64,000 nt of DNA from Sodiomyces alkalinus F11 (Eukaryota > Ascomycota > Sordariomycetes > Glomerellales > Plectosphaerellaceae), in the NCBI RefSeq assembly GCF_003711515.1, contig NW_021167090.1, positions 565,346 through 629,345 on the forward strand, in the 5' to 3' direction. The notes under the pieces were generated by a model. It was given only the letters and a program-made list of their open reading frames with translations. It was not told where the DNA came from and searched no databases. The position numbers and the translations under genes are program-made. Numbering within the stretch: position 1 is the first letter of the stretch; each line of letters begins with the position of its first letter. Below, piece after piece: positions 41,328 to 52,035 of the stretch.

Positions 41328-42538
41328 TTAAGCAAACAACTTCCTCGAGTCCAAGGCATCAGGTTTGCTGCTTCCCTGAAGCCTACCCTTCTTGACCTCG
41401 CGTTCCACGACCTGCGCTTGCCGCGCGCTGTGCCTCCTAGCAGCTTTCCTCCGCAATTCGGCTCTGACCAGGTTCGGGGATACGTATTGCTTGTTCTCGT
41501 ATATGATAGCTCCACCAAATGACCCTTCTTGAATAATCATCGGCGTCATGCAGAAACCTGGACGCAAGAAAAAAAAGACATGTTAGTTTCTTTTTTTTTT
41601 CTCCGACAGTTGAAATGTGAGTATTGCTGCTCCCAGGGGAGGGGGTGCCACATACGAGGCCCGATCTCAAGAAGCGAAATGTTCTTCTCCGCAGCCCCTG
41701 CTGCGTCTTCTTCGGCAATTTGGTAATGGCGCACCCAGATCTTGCCGTCGACTATGCTAAAGCCCAGGACCCGATCGATGAATGGCTTGGCCTTTCTCGC
41801 GTTTTTGGGCACGCCGAATACGTGTGTGAGGAGTTCGCGCATAAGCCGAAAAGATGGGTCTTGATCGAATGCAGCGTCGAAGGATAGGATCGGCCGCGAG
41901 CCCTTCAGGCAGTTGCCTGTAAAGTTCAGCTCTTCCCTGTAATGGCGTGCAACAGTCAGCAGTCTGAATGCGAGATGGTTGGGGGGGGGGGGAGAAAACT
42001 GACATGGTGTGCAGATTCTGGATGTGAAACTTGACAGTTGGGCCATTGGGCACCTTGGACAAATGCATGTAGAGATCCTCGCGCTTCCGAGCTTCCAAGA
42101 ATAACACCTAGAGACTTTCATCAGCTTCATTTTCTTGAGAGAGAAGCAATAACACGGCAACTGCTAAGACGGGAGCAGAAGACGAGAGGAGAGTAAATGG
42201 CGGCGCTCACATTGTTGCAATTGTATAGCTCGGCAAGTTCGTTCAGAACGTACAGCTTCTTCTTGGAGTCGAACTTGGATTCTTTGCGCCCGTGTGGAAG
42301 CAGAGTGGAGAGGTCGTCGAGAAAGTGTCGTTGCCTAGGTATAGAAGACCAGCGTTAGGTCCAAGATTTTCAGGATGCGCCATTCTATTGACGGTCACTC
42401 TTACCGGTAGGTGACACCTCTTGATGAAAGAATCAGAACCCTCTGCTTGTTCTCCTGCCGAGTCTTTTCGCCAGGAGCCTTAGCATCGCGTTTGGCACTG
42501 GCGCCATCGCTTGTGACGGTTTTGTACACTGAGGCCAT
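41328..42538 (-). CDS. brx1: Brx1, Brix-domain 60S ribosome biogenesis factor
   Basis: Brx1 acts in the nucleolus with Ebp2 in early 60S assembly. Five exons: 42538-42405, 42334-42211, 42107-42004, 41936-41656 and 41557-41328. Introns are 70, 103, 67 and 98 nt, all GT-AG. The product is 290 aa, the normal length for Brx1. Joined sequence reads VLILSSRGVTY-RQRHFLDD, then ESKFDSKKKLYVLNELAELY, VLFLEARKREDLYMHLSKVP, NLHTMEELNFTGNCLKGSRP and GPRFCMTPMIIQEGSFGGAI, all Brix hallmarks. It ends in a basic tail. Intron 3 contains a C12 run (minus strand) as its pyrimidine tract. No single open frame shows the gene because every exon is short. Confidence in family and splicing is high. Confidence 0.93.
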
Positions 42539-43401
42539 GTCGTCGAACTGATGGTTTCGTGGATGTCGCTGGTTTTCGACTTGGGTTAGGTAAATGCGCA
42601 GTTGAAAAAAAGTTGCGACTTGATACCAAGCAATTCCTTATCAGACAGAGCGGTGGGACCTGTTTCTTATCGATAAGCGCCTGTGGCATGGATAAGGTGC
42701 CTAAGCTACCTGGGTACTTTACCAAGTAATTAGGTACCTTACCTTACTTAAGGTATTTAACTCATGGTCAACCTCCTCCCACTCACCACCACGTCAATTG
42801 ATCCAGCCTTGTCCGTTGCTCATCTCTCATCATTTGGATACCACAGATCATCGGCAGTTCCACTCATCAACTTACGGATACATCCATCCCACAGCCACTC
42901 GGGCCGCAACGGAGCCGACACTCACTTCTGGGGCCAATCTTCCCCAATCGCCTTTAAGAGTCGGTGCAGTTCGCCAAACTCGGCCGCGTTTGGTAGGCAA
43001 TCGGGGCGGGCTGCTTGCGATGCCATCGCTTCTCGTGTGGACTAGAGACACATCGGGACGACAGTGAGCTATTTAAATTTGAGGCTTAAACGACGACCGA
43101 GATATGGAACAGGAGGCTATAACTGTAACAACATCAGACTCTTTGAAGATGCGCTAATTTAATCAGATATGATTTCCCGGAATGACAATGGTTGGACAAA
43201 CGCCGTCTGCACACTTGCCGCGACTTCCCTGAGGACGGATCCTCCCTTCCCGGCTTCAAGAAATCCGCAAGTCCTGGTAGACATTAATCAAAATTAAGAA
43301 CAATAAGGACAACGACGACAGTAACAATCCCAATGACAGTGGTGCAATGGCTCAAGAAAAACAAGGACAACACAGAGCTTGTCCACCACAAAAGCTTGCA
43401 A
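42539..43401. other. Gene-free stretch upstream of BRX1
   Basis: It contains a cluster of GGTACCTTACCTTACTTAAGG words at 42711-42757. A plus-strand frame at 42798-43067 (89 codons) has no recognisable features and I do not call it. The right end is the 3' side of the minus-strand gene ending near 43402. Confidence 0.45.
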
Positions 43402-44199
43402 TCAGGTGGTTGGCGGCGGCGGAACTGCCGGGCGGTATTCCGCCAGCGTAAATGCTTCAAACGGTCCTGTGCGGGGCTTTCTCGGGTCATGGAACGCAAC
43501 ATCGAATGTACTTGGGTCTCCGGCGGTGTACATGCTCCGGACTCCTCCTGGCCTCCCAGAGGTCCAGGGAGTTGAGGTGCCAGGAATAAGTGGATGGTGA
43601 AGCCACATAGGCCCATTACGGGTCCTAGTGCCTGGAGTCGAGAGTTCAAGCTCTTCTGTGTTCCAGTAGCTGAAGGATACTTGGTGCCCGGAGGCGCCCG
43701 ACCTGCAGGCAGACCAGCTTGTTGCGCTCTCGCCTCTCTTGCGTACATCCAGGTTTGAGCATCGGGGTCGTTTTTTATCCACTGGATTCCATCGAAACTA
43801 TACTGTGGGTAATGTTAGTGTTCCACTTATACCGAGGAAAGAGAGTGCCAGGCTTCGGTGAACACGTACATGCGACGAGTTTGTGTGCGTCCGGTCAGGA
43901 GGTGTGTACCCAGGTGGAGCTGAGCCGGAGTGCCCATCACCAGGTCCAGCTGGTGGGGGTGCAGCTGAGCCTGAAGACCCGGCACGCGAACCGGGCGGTG
44001 GAGCTGAGCCAGAATGTCCAGCACCCGGTCGGGGTAATGCCGCTACGCCCGCATAACTAATACCAGATCCGGCTGGTGGGGTTGGAGCTGAGCCCGAATG
44101 CCCAGCTCGAGGACCGGACGTCGGAGCTGGTGAACGTCCTCTACCAGATCCGTCTACTTCATCAGAGCCCGAATGTTTAGAACGACGAAAGAGGCCCAT
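43402..44199 (-). CDS. Small Pro/Gly/Ser repeat protein of unknown function
   Basis: Proposed exons are 44199-43870, 43802-43703 and 43631-43402, giving 219 aa. The first exon starts MGLFRRSKHSGSDEVDGSGR and then carries four imperfect repeats built on GHSGSAPPP (AGHSGSAPTPP, AGHSGSAPPPG, AGSSGSAAPPP, DGHSGSAPPGY). After the first intron (67 nt, GTACGT to CCACAG) comes YSFDGIQWIKNDPDAQTWMY. The second intron (71 nt) is my inference. It moves the frame to a stretch with protein-like composition that ends AEYRPAVPPPPTT. Without that intron the frame runs to 43284 (282 aa) and ends in a hydrophobic segment, VIGIVTVVVVLIVL. No family recognised; the gene model is the least certain of the spliced genes. 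Confidence 0.45.
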
Positions 44200-44942
44200 G
44201 ATAAAGACAGCGGGAATAGACTTTGTAAAGGGAATGTGCCTAAGACAGATGACAAGAAGAAGGTACCACGATGGAGAACATGCTGGGTCTAAGCAACATC
44301 TGAAGTCAGAGGCTGTGTTTGGTTTATATGTCCAGCTGATACTATGCCATGGCTCTCTGGCTGGCAGGATTACTTTCCCGTTTTGAAGCTCGTCCCAGAC
44401 ACCCAGAAGGTGACCAGGAGGCGAGCAGCACGGCGGCTAGCCGACATGGTGGAAGCGCCAGGTGCGAGGCTGCAGGAGGGCCGCGGGCGACTGTGATAAT
44501 AAGCGCCGAGGCAAGCATGAGGCCGCCCTGTTATCCATGTTCGACAGCCAACACGCCGGGTAAGCATAAGTCCGCCTTGTTCACAGTAGCACATCTATGT
44601 CGACGGCCAACGCGCCGATTGCAAAAGGCCAACCGATGCGGCCTCACCTTTTCCTTTCCTGTTTCATCTTCACTTTGCATTGGCCGACATGACGACTGGA
44701 TGTCGTATCATGACCATATGACCATGAGACTTGGAGGAGCCCGCACCAACACTCCAAATGCAGTTTGTATTCGATTCAGGAAATGTTCCACTGCCGATGA
44801 ATAATAAGCGCCGTGAGGGAACTTGAATTATTAGATGCCAGGCCGCCAACCAGCTCTTAAATGCCCCGCATCCGCATCTCTTCCTGCAAGTTGCAAGTTG
44901 CGACTATCAACTCTGCTCGATCGAAAATTCCTCAAAAGAAAA
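44200..44942. other. Gene-free stretch with imperfect duplications
   Basis: It holds a degenerate duplication (about 44512-44559 and 44562-44618) and a 13-bp exact direct repeat, ATAATAAGCGCCG, at 44496-44508 and 44801-44813. A 151-codon plus frame at 44349-44804 crosses both and has no protein-like features. The stretch also carries the promoters of the two flanking divergent genes. Confidence 0.45.
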
Positions 44943-46171
44943 ATGGATGTCAGTCTCCAATCCGTCGAGAACTTCTACGCGATAGGCGATTTTCCAAGCA
45001 GACAACAGGAACGGGCTATCCTCAACGTTCTCAAGGCCACACTTCAGTTCCCGACCACTCCGGAATGGAAAGCCACAAACCTAGCCGATGTCCTCGGGTC
45101 AGTCTGGGACATATTCATTGGTGTTGTCCGCTGTATCCCGCCAGACCATCCTTGGCAGGACAGTCTTCTTCAGACCCTGGACATCATCCGCCATTGGGAG
45201 GGTAGCATGGTGGAGGGAAATGACGTGAGGAAAAGACGCAGGCCCTATTCTGTGTACTTGATTTTTGGGCTGACGAAATCGATCTCTCTACCAACAGATG
45301 CTTTTATGGGCGAATCTTCCTTATTTCGGCATGGCCATAAGGGAAAATTGGATCGGTAATGAAGCGGAAATTTGATCCGTCTCTCTAGGGACTACAGGGA
45401 TCTCTTTGCTAATGACTTCCAGGTCCATTTAGTTGGGATGAGGATGGAGATGAGGACCTGACCGAACAAGCCATCCAGTGGAAGAACCTGAACTCGTTCA
45501 TGGCTCGGCTCACGCGTCGCAGCTTCAACTCGGGGATCATGTATGGCCTCTGGGAGATCAGACGGGCGCTCGAGGAACCGCTAGAGAAAGGGCCCGACAT
45601 GGAATGCTGGCTGTGGGTGGCAAGCGAGTGGATGATCCAGTGCGCAGACGTCTCGGCCGGCTGGATGGCCCCGGAGGAGGAGGTTGGCGAGGACATGCTC
45701 CGGATTCACAAGGGGGGCTCGCTGTGCAAGGACATAGACCCGCTGGGCATCGAGAGGTGGGAGTTTTGGAAGGAACGGTTTGCTTCATTTGCTGCAGATG
45801 CTGAAAACCTGCAGCTTGATGATGCCATCCTGGGGCGGATCGCAGAGGCTTTGGAGACCATGCGTGTGGTCGAAGAGTCGGGCGAAGCCGTCGACGATGA
45901 CCGCATGGTATCAGATTTTACGGAGAGCGGGGAGCCGAGGGAAAAGAGCGGAGAGTTAAGAGAGGAGAGCTGGGTGCACGTGAGCGCAGAGCAGGAGAGC
46001 CGGGAGCAGGATGGTAGAGGGCAGGAGAGCGACCAGGCGGAGAGCCAGGGCCAGGAGGAGAGCCAGGGCCAGGAAAACCGGGGACAGGAGAGCCGTCACC
46101 AGGATGACGGAGAGCAGGAGAGCCTGGAGGGAGAATCAAGTAGGGACCAGAGACAGGAGAGTGCAGGTTAA
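44943..46171 (+). CDS. DUF3632-like fungal protein
   Basis: Three exons: 44943-45224, 45298-45355 and 45423-46171, giving 362 aa. The introns are 73 nt (GTGAGG to CAACAG) and 67 nt (GTAATG to TTCCAG). I start at MDVSLQSVENFYAIGDFPSR; the frame is open to 44835. The sequence includes LADVLGSVWDIFIGVVRCIP, HPWQDSLLQTLDIIRHWEG, MLLWANLPYFGMAIRENWIG and WLWVASEWMIQCADVSAGWM. The short exon carrying the Leu-Trp/Leu-Pro/Phe-Gly motif followed by a helical hydrophobic core is typical of the DUF3632 family, which is often expanded in filamentous fungi and has no known function. The last 75 residues are a Gln-Glu-Ser repeat with a GQES core. The family call rests on remembered motifs. Confidence 0.7.
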
Positions 46172-46587
46172 GGAGATAAGTATACAGAGTCAAAGATCGA
46201 GGAGCAGGGGAGTTAATTGGATTCTCAACTTGTTTTTATAGATAAGGTAGGCAATATCAAGATCGTTCAAGTTAGAAGCGTAGAAGGCAGCTTAATGACC
46301 TAATATTCACGCGAATTTCTATGCTTCGTACCTACGCTAGGTCCAAAGTCCCCTTTTAGCGCTATATTTATTATTAGTGCCCTATAACTCGGTGTCAGTG
46401 AACGTAGGTTCTCCGAAGGTACAGCAGCGGATACCTTAGGCTAAGGGATCATAGGTCATAGGTCCGACCCCACGTGACGTGACTGAGGGGCATCAGAAAA
46501 CCAGAAGAACGCTGCTCCCATGGCGGCGGGTTGCGGGCGGGCACACATTTCCGCAATGATCGGATCCCACCGTCCCAGCACCCCCTC
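46172..46587. other. Intergenic and promoter stretch upstream of the acyl-CoA synthetase
   Basis: The sequence is AT-rich to about 46400 and GC-richer after that. Nothing specific is recognised apart from CACGTGACGTGAC near 46472-46484, which contains an E-box-like CACGTG. Function is not established. Confidence 0.4.
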
Positions 46588-48755
46588 ATGTCTTCATTCG
46601 CCTTCCCACCATTGCGGCGGGTCGCCACGCGACGACCTGCAGCAGCCTGTTGTAGATGCCTGTCAGCCTTTATCTTCCCAATGGCTGTGGTCCGCCCCGT
46701 CCACGCCGGTCTCCCCCCTCCCCTCGGTCTTCGATGCCTCAGCAGCAGTAGCAGCAGAAGCAGAATGACTTCGACTCTACCGAAGCTGCCGCTCTTCGAG
46801 GCTATTGCCGGCCATGAACCAGAGTCTACAGCCGTCGTACACTCATTATCCGGGAGGAGATTCAAGTACGGGGAACTGTTGGGGGATGTCGCGCGGACGA
46901 GAGACCAGCTCTTGTCCGCGACGGGCAAGACGAGCCTCAACGGCGAGCGCATCGCCTTCTTGGTAGAGAACAGTTACGATTACGTCGGTAAAGCCATGCC
47001 TTACACTCTCTCCGTAACACATAAGAAGAATATCCACCAAAAAGCTGATTTCTGTCCTCTGCGCGTACGTAGTGACACTACTCGCCGCCTTCGCCGCTCG
47101 ATCCCTTGCCGTTCCCCTCTCGCCAGCCTTCCCCGCCGCCGAGTTACAGTACATAATCAACCAAAGCCAGGCAGCGATTGTCGTCAATTCAGCCAAATTC
47201 GCCGGCAGAGCTCGCGACGTGCTTGCGACTGGCTTGGAATACCAACCGGCGCAGTTGGAAATCCGAAAACACCTCGGCGGCGGCCCCCATGAGAAGATCG
47301 AGCTGGAAGATGTCGATTTCGGAGGTGCGGGCATGATGCTCTATACGTCGGGAACGACGAACCGACCGGTACGAATGACCAAAGTGACCAACTGGCCATC
47401 TTGAAGGTCATTTTCGAAGTATCTTTCTTCATACTGATCATCTCATATCATAGAAAGGCGTCCTATTACCCCAATCTGTCTTGACAGCGCAGGCCCGCTC
47501 GCTCATCGAAGCCTGGGAATACTCCTCGCGAGACCACCTCCTCCATGTCCTCCCGCTCCACCACATCCACGGCACCGTCAACGCCCTCCTGACACCCCTC
47601 TTCGCCGGCAGCGCCATAGAGTTCCTCTTCCCCTTCAATCCGTCTGTCGTATGGTCCCGACTCGCCGCACCTCTCGTCGCATCCCCTCAGCCGAACAATA
47701 AGAACAACAACAACGACAGCAACGACAGCAATACCACCCCACCGAAAGAGAAAATCACCTTCTTCACCGTCGTCCCAACCGTCTACTCCCGCCTCCTCAG
47801 CTCACACAAGGACCTCCCCCCCGACCTATCCGAAGCAGCCCGCGACGCCGTCTCCCCCACCCACATGCGCCTCGCCATCTCCGGCTCCGCCGCCCTCCCC
47901 ACCCCCATCAAAGACGCCTGGCGCCGCCTCTCCCGCGGCACCGTCCTCCTCGAACGCTACGGCATGACCGAGGTAGGCATGGCCCTCTCCTGCGGCCTCC
48001 GCGTCGCCGACCGCGTCGACGCCTCCGTCGGCTGGCCCCTCCCGGGCGTCCAAGCCCGCCTCGCCGACCTCGACACGGGCGCCATCCTCCCCGAGGGTCC
48101 CGAGGGCCGCGACCGCCCCGGCGAGATCCAGCTCCGCGGGCCCACCATCTTCAAAGAGTACTGGCGCAACCCGGCCGCCACGGCCAAGGAATTCGTCCCA
48201 GACGACGAGAGCCCCACCAACAGAAACGGCACCGGAAACGAAAGCCAGAACACCCAACGCGACGCCGGCCGCTGGTTCCGCACCGGCGACGTCGCGGTCC
48301 GTCGAGCCGTCTCGGGCGCAGGCGCAGGCGCAGGCCAGCCGGGAGGGGAGGGAGGCGCCCAGCCCTGGGCGAAGGGGGACATGTACTTCATCCTCGGCCG
48401 GAAGAGCGCCGACATCATCAAGACGGGCGGGGAGAAGGTCAGCGCGCTCGAAGTCGAGCGGGAGCTGCTCTCCCTCGACGAGGTATCCGAGGCGGCCGTC
48501 GTCGCCGTGCCCTCGGGGAAATGGGGCCAGAAGGTCGGCGCCGTGGTCATCTTGAACCGCGACGTCGTGCCCGAGGGCGCGCGGTGGTCGCCCATGGACA
48601 TGCGGAGGGCGTTGCGGCACCGGTTGGCGAATTACAAGATCCCGCAGGTCCTGAGGGTCGTCGACCATATCCCGCGGAATGCCATGGGGAAGATTAACAA
48701 GAAGGAGCTGGTCAAGGAGGTGTTTGCCGATCATTTTAGCGAGGACGAGCTGTGA
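46588..48755 (+). CDS. Acyl/malonyl-CoA synthetase, ACSF3-like (AMP-binding enzyme)
   Basis: An adenylate-forming enzyme activating a carboxylic acid to its CoA ester; the closest type seems to be ACSF3/MatB malonyl-CoA synthetase. Three exons: 46588-46987, 47073-47368 and 47454-48755 (introns of 85 nt each), giving 665 aa. The start MSSFAFPPLRRVATRRPAAA gives a mitochondrial-type presequence. Motifs in order are LYTSGTTNRPKGVLLPQ (P-loop, with Asn where Gly is common), HHIHGTVNALLTPLFAG, LAISGSAALP, LLERYGMTEVGMALS, PGEIQLRGPTIFKEYWRNP, RTGDVA, GRKSADIIKTGGEKVSALE and NAMGKINKKEL with the late Lys. A low-complexity Asn insert (about 47693-47740) and a Gly-Ala insert (about 48315-48340) are species-specific additions. 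The malonate preference is inferred, so the substrate is uncertain. Confidence 0.88.
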
Positions 48756-49494
48756 TTGCTTCGGTGAGGCGGGAGAAGGAAAAGAAAGAGGTTGTAGGGG
48801 ATATAGACATTGCATGCATGGTGTTGGCTTTTCATGGCGTTATTTCTCCATTCCTTTGTCGCGGCGAAACCATACTCATTTCATCCACCCTAGAACATTC
48901 CCGGGATACAACACGAAGGGTCGTTAGTGCAGTTGGAATTCAACCAGTGTTTATTGCCCCGTGAGAAAACAAGGACAAGCGTGATCACCGAAACATGGGC
49001 ACGAATTTCATTTACTCGATATCATCTTGCCGCTTGTGCTATCCCACCCCCAAAGAGCGTCATGACGATTCCGGGCCAAAATGTTCAAACGAAACGCCTT
49101 GACCAAAAAGCGTTAAAAGACGTGTAACCGTGAAAACCCCTGCGTCACGGCCAGATATTAGACCCCCAGTAGCCACCGCACGATAGGACACCGTTGTTTG
49201 CTGTCTTTAACAACCGTCGCTTAAATTTAGCGAGGCAGTTGACAGACACAAAGTTGGTATTGGGTGCCCCAAAGTTTCCCCAGCGTCAGCCAACACCCTA
49301 AAGCGACGGCTGGCTTCAGAAATGGAATCCACGTGGATAGAGCGAAAAAAGAAAGGAAAAAAAAAAAGATAATGGGTATGGATGTCATGCTTCCGTCGGA
49401 ATCATTCATACTACATGTCCCCAGGCCTCCGCTACATGATGGAAGCAAGGGAGTTTCAACGAGCAAGCCAGCGGGGGCTGTCGTTCAACCTCCC
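48756..49494. other. Gene-free stretch between convergent genes
   Basis: It lies between the acyl-CoA synthetase (plus) and eIF4E (minus), so it should contain both 3' ends. An A-rich tract lies at 49347-49369. No coding sequence or RNA gene is seen. Confidence 0.5.
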
Positions 49495-50425
49495 TTACAC
49501 GGTAAACTTGGCCTTGGCACGGCTGCTACCGCTGTGGGCACTATCCGTGTGGCCAGAAAACTCGACGAGCTCGCCGGGGCCCAGGTCGAGGAGGCTCTTG
49601 AAACGCTGGCCAATGTCCAGGAGAATCTTCTTGGCCTTGTCGGGGGAGCGGCCCTTGCCGCCCGCCACGTCCCCATCGCCCCGGCCTGGAATGCTCTTTC
49701 CTATGGTGCGAGTCCAGACACCGATGCGGAAAAGGGCCTTGCGAACGTTGACGACAACGCCCATGATCTCGCCGTCTTCCACGTCCTCGAGCGTCTCGCC
49801 AATGGCGGCAAGCATGACGTGGAGCCAGATCTCGTCGATGTTAACGCTGTGTGGCCTCTTAAACTGGTATGACCATTTTCCGCCGTGCTTGTTTTGGGCG
49901 TCTTCCCACTCGGGCCGGACGCCGGCCTTGAAGAGGTGGTAATCGGCCTTTTGAGGGAGTTTGGAGACGGCGGCAACGTTGTTCTAGATAGCGAAGAAGA
50001 GTTAGAGGAAGCCATCGAAGGGCGGACCGTTCTTTGGTTGTAATGTAACGAGGAGGTGCTCTAACGTACCTGAACGCCCCAAAACTCCTCCACGGAATCG
50101 AAGGTGATGACTTCTTTCAGCAAGTCGTTCCAGTTGTCACCCTAGAGAAAGGTATGTTAGACTAGCTGCGTCATCATACCTAAGAGGGTATGGAACGGAC
50201 GACACGTACCTTCCCACTCGGAGGCTTGGTATACCAGAGAGTCCACTTATTCTGGAGCGGGTGCTTGACATTGAAATTATCCTTGTCATGAAAGATGGTC
50301 TTGATATCGTTGTCCGTACTGGCGTCGGGGCCATCGCCGTTGGGAGAGACGGGGATGGTGGTGAGATCAACTTGCTCGTTCATCTTGGGGCCTTCAGCGG
50401 CCGGCATCTCAGCTGTGGAAGCCAT
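49495..50425 (-). CDS. eif4e: eIF4E, mRNA cap-binding translation initiation factor
   Basis: It binds the 5' cap and, with eIF4G, recruits ribosomes. Three exons: 50425-50210, 50141-50070 and 49983-49495, with introns of 68 and 86 nt, all GT-AG. The product is 258 aa. The N terminus (MASTAEMPAAEGPKMNEQ) is acidic and disordered. The core starts HPLQNKWTLWYTKPPSGK-GD. The two cap-stacking tryptophans are Trp76 (in GDNWNDLL) and Trp122, followed by Glu123 (in RPEWEDAQNKHGGKW). The eIF4G-contact segment is SVEEFWGVQNN. The later motif is VVNVRKALFRIGVWTRTIGK. A Gly/Asp-rich loop (about 195-215) precedes the C-terminal helix, and the protein ends SSRAKAKFTV. The phase-0 introns and family match make this a firm call. 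Confidence 0.95.
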
Positions 50426-52035
50426 TTTGCGTGGGATTCTAGAGAGAAGCTTGTCGAGGAGCGGGGAATAGTCGAAGCTGATGGAGTTCGGATCGGAGAA
50501 CGAGAGGGCACGCAAGATATATATCTCGGAATAGTCTTGTCTTGTTGAGCAGTTGCCTGGTAGGTTCTGGCAGTGGACGCAGAAGCAGGCAGAATCAGGA
50601 GTTAAGATAAAAACGGAGACTTGTTGGGAGGATTTCAAGATCCGCGAGGCCGGGAAAGTAGTAGTCGTGGGACTAAGCGTTGAGTGGGTGGTAGTTGCGG
50701 TGCGTGCGGGTGAGAAAGATGACACGGAGGGTAGGTAGATCCACTACTTCCTTCCTTGTGCTGGCGGGAGAATAAGAATGACTTGCACCAGGCAGTCAGT
50801 TTTTTGTCGGAGTGATGGCCTAGCAGGTAAGTCCTGTCAGGTACCGTATAAACGATGCGTTCTGAGAAGGTCGAGGAAGTCGCAGTCGCTGGTGATGGTT
50901 GCTGCGAGGGGGAAAAAAAAGTTGAACTAGTGGTTTCATGGAGCGCAAGAGAAGACGAGGGGCGGCTCGCTGACTAATATTCGGTTGCATGTGTGTATCA
51001 CATAATCCCTGTAATCTCTCTACGCCTACCTGTACACTAAGGTAGTGTACTACGCCTACTACGCCTACATGTACTTCCGACACATCTCGACCTCATCCAT
51101 GGCTTTCCCTTTCTGCCTCCGACAATGTCTCGCGAAATTCAAGAGAAATCTCATTTTCTCTGATCGTCACCCTGCCAGCGGAGTCAGACCTCTTAGCTTC
51201 TGTCTATGGAATTTTTTTTTTGGCTTCCGCCGAGCCTTTGTTCCTATAAGAGACTCCCGTAACAAAGGACCAACTCCTTCAGCGTTTCCTATCGACAGTC
51301 TCATTCGACAAGGATTTCGAACATGCCAGCTCTTCCTACCTTAGTCTTTGCCAAATATGAATACATGACCTTCCTTTCTTTATTATCCATTCTTTATTTG
51401 GGCCTGTAGCTCTGCTGTGCCTTGCATGCAAGGATGGGGTTCCCCCCCCTTCTCTTAGATGGGCCTAGGTAGGTGAGATAAAGAGAAAGAAGGAGAGGGA
51501 GAGAAACGAAAGGTAGTGGCTATTGCCATCTCATGGGCCAACCATGGACCATGGACCATGGACCTGGCGTCCATTGCTTCTATCTTTGTCCTCGAGGTTA
51601 TTGCCGGTTCCGTCCCCCCCTGGCCTCTCTGGAATGGACATCAAAGAAGACGTCGGATTTTCTTTGTCTTGATTGTCACTCGATTCAACGAATTCCGGAC
51701 CTCTCCTCTTACCAAACACATTCAATATTCGCACCCTGGATGGCTACTTTGTAGTCTGACTCGGAGGAGTCATTGTTCTGATAGAGATGACTTGGGCAAC
51801 TCGAGAATATCCACACAAAGACTCTCTCATCTTCCTTTTGCCTGCGGCCTTTCACGCCTTTCGTGTTTAATAAACCCAATGTTTCCTCCGTTTTCCCTAG
51901 CGGAACGTAATCTGTCGTCAACTGGTCCCGGGACATAGTATTCAATGATTCACAGCACCGACGGTCGACCTCGAACGACGCCTTGAATGACGCCTTGCAC
52001 CCCTCCGACACAACAGACCTTTCCCCACGTACGTA
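50426..52035. other. Gene-free stretch between divergent genes
   Basis: It contains the eIF4E leader and promoter and the upstream region of the next gene. Noticeable items are the (CTACGCCTA) near-repeat at 51051-51069 and three tandem CCATGGA units at 51542-51561. No coding sequence is supported. Confidence 0.5.

Noticed and set aside
42798..43067. 89-codon plus-strand frame divergent from BRX1
   Set aside because: It has a possible mitochondrial-like start but no recognisable domain, and a second frame over the same bases is equally open.
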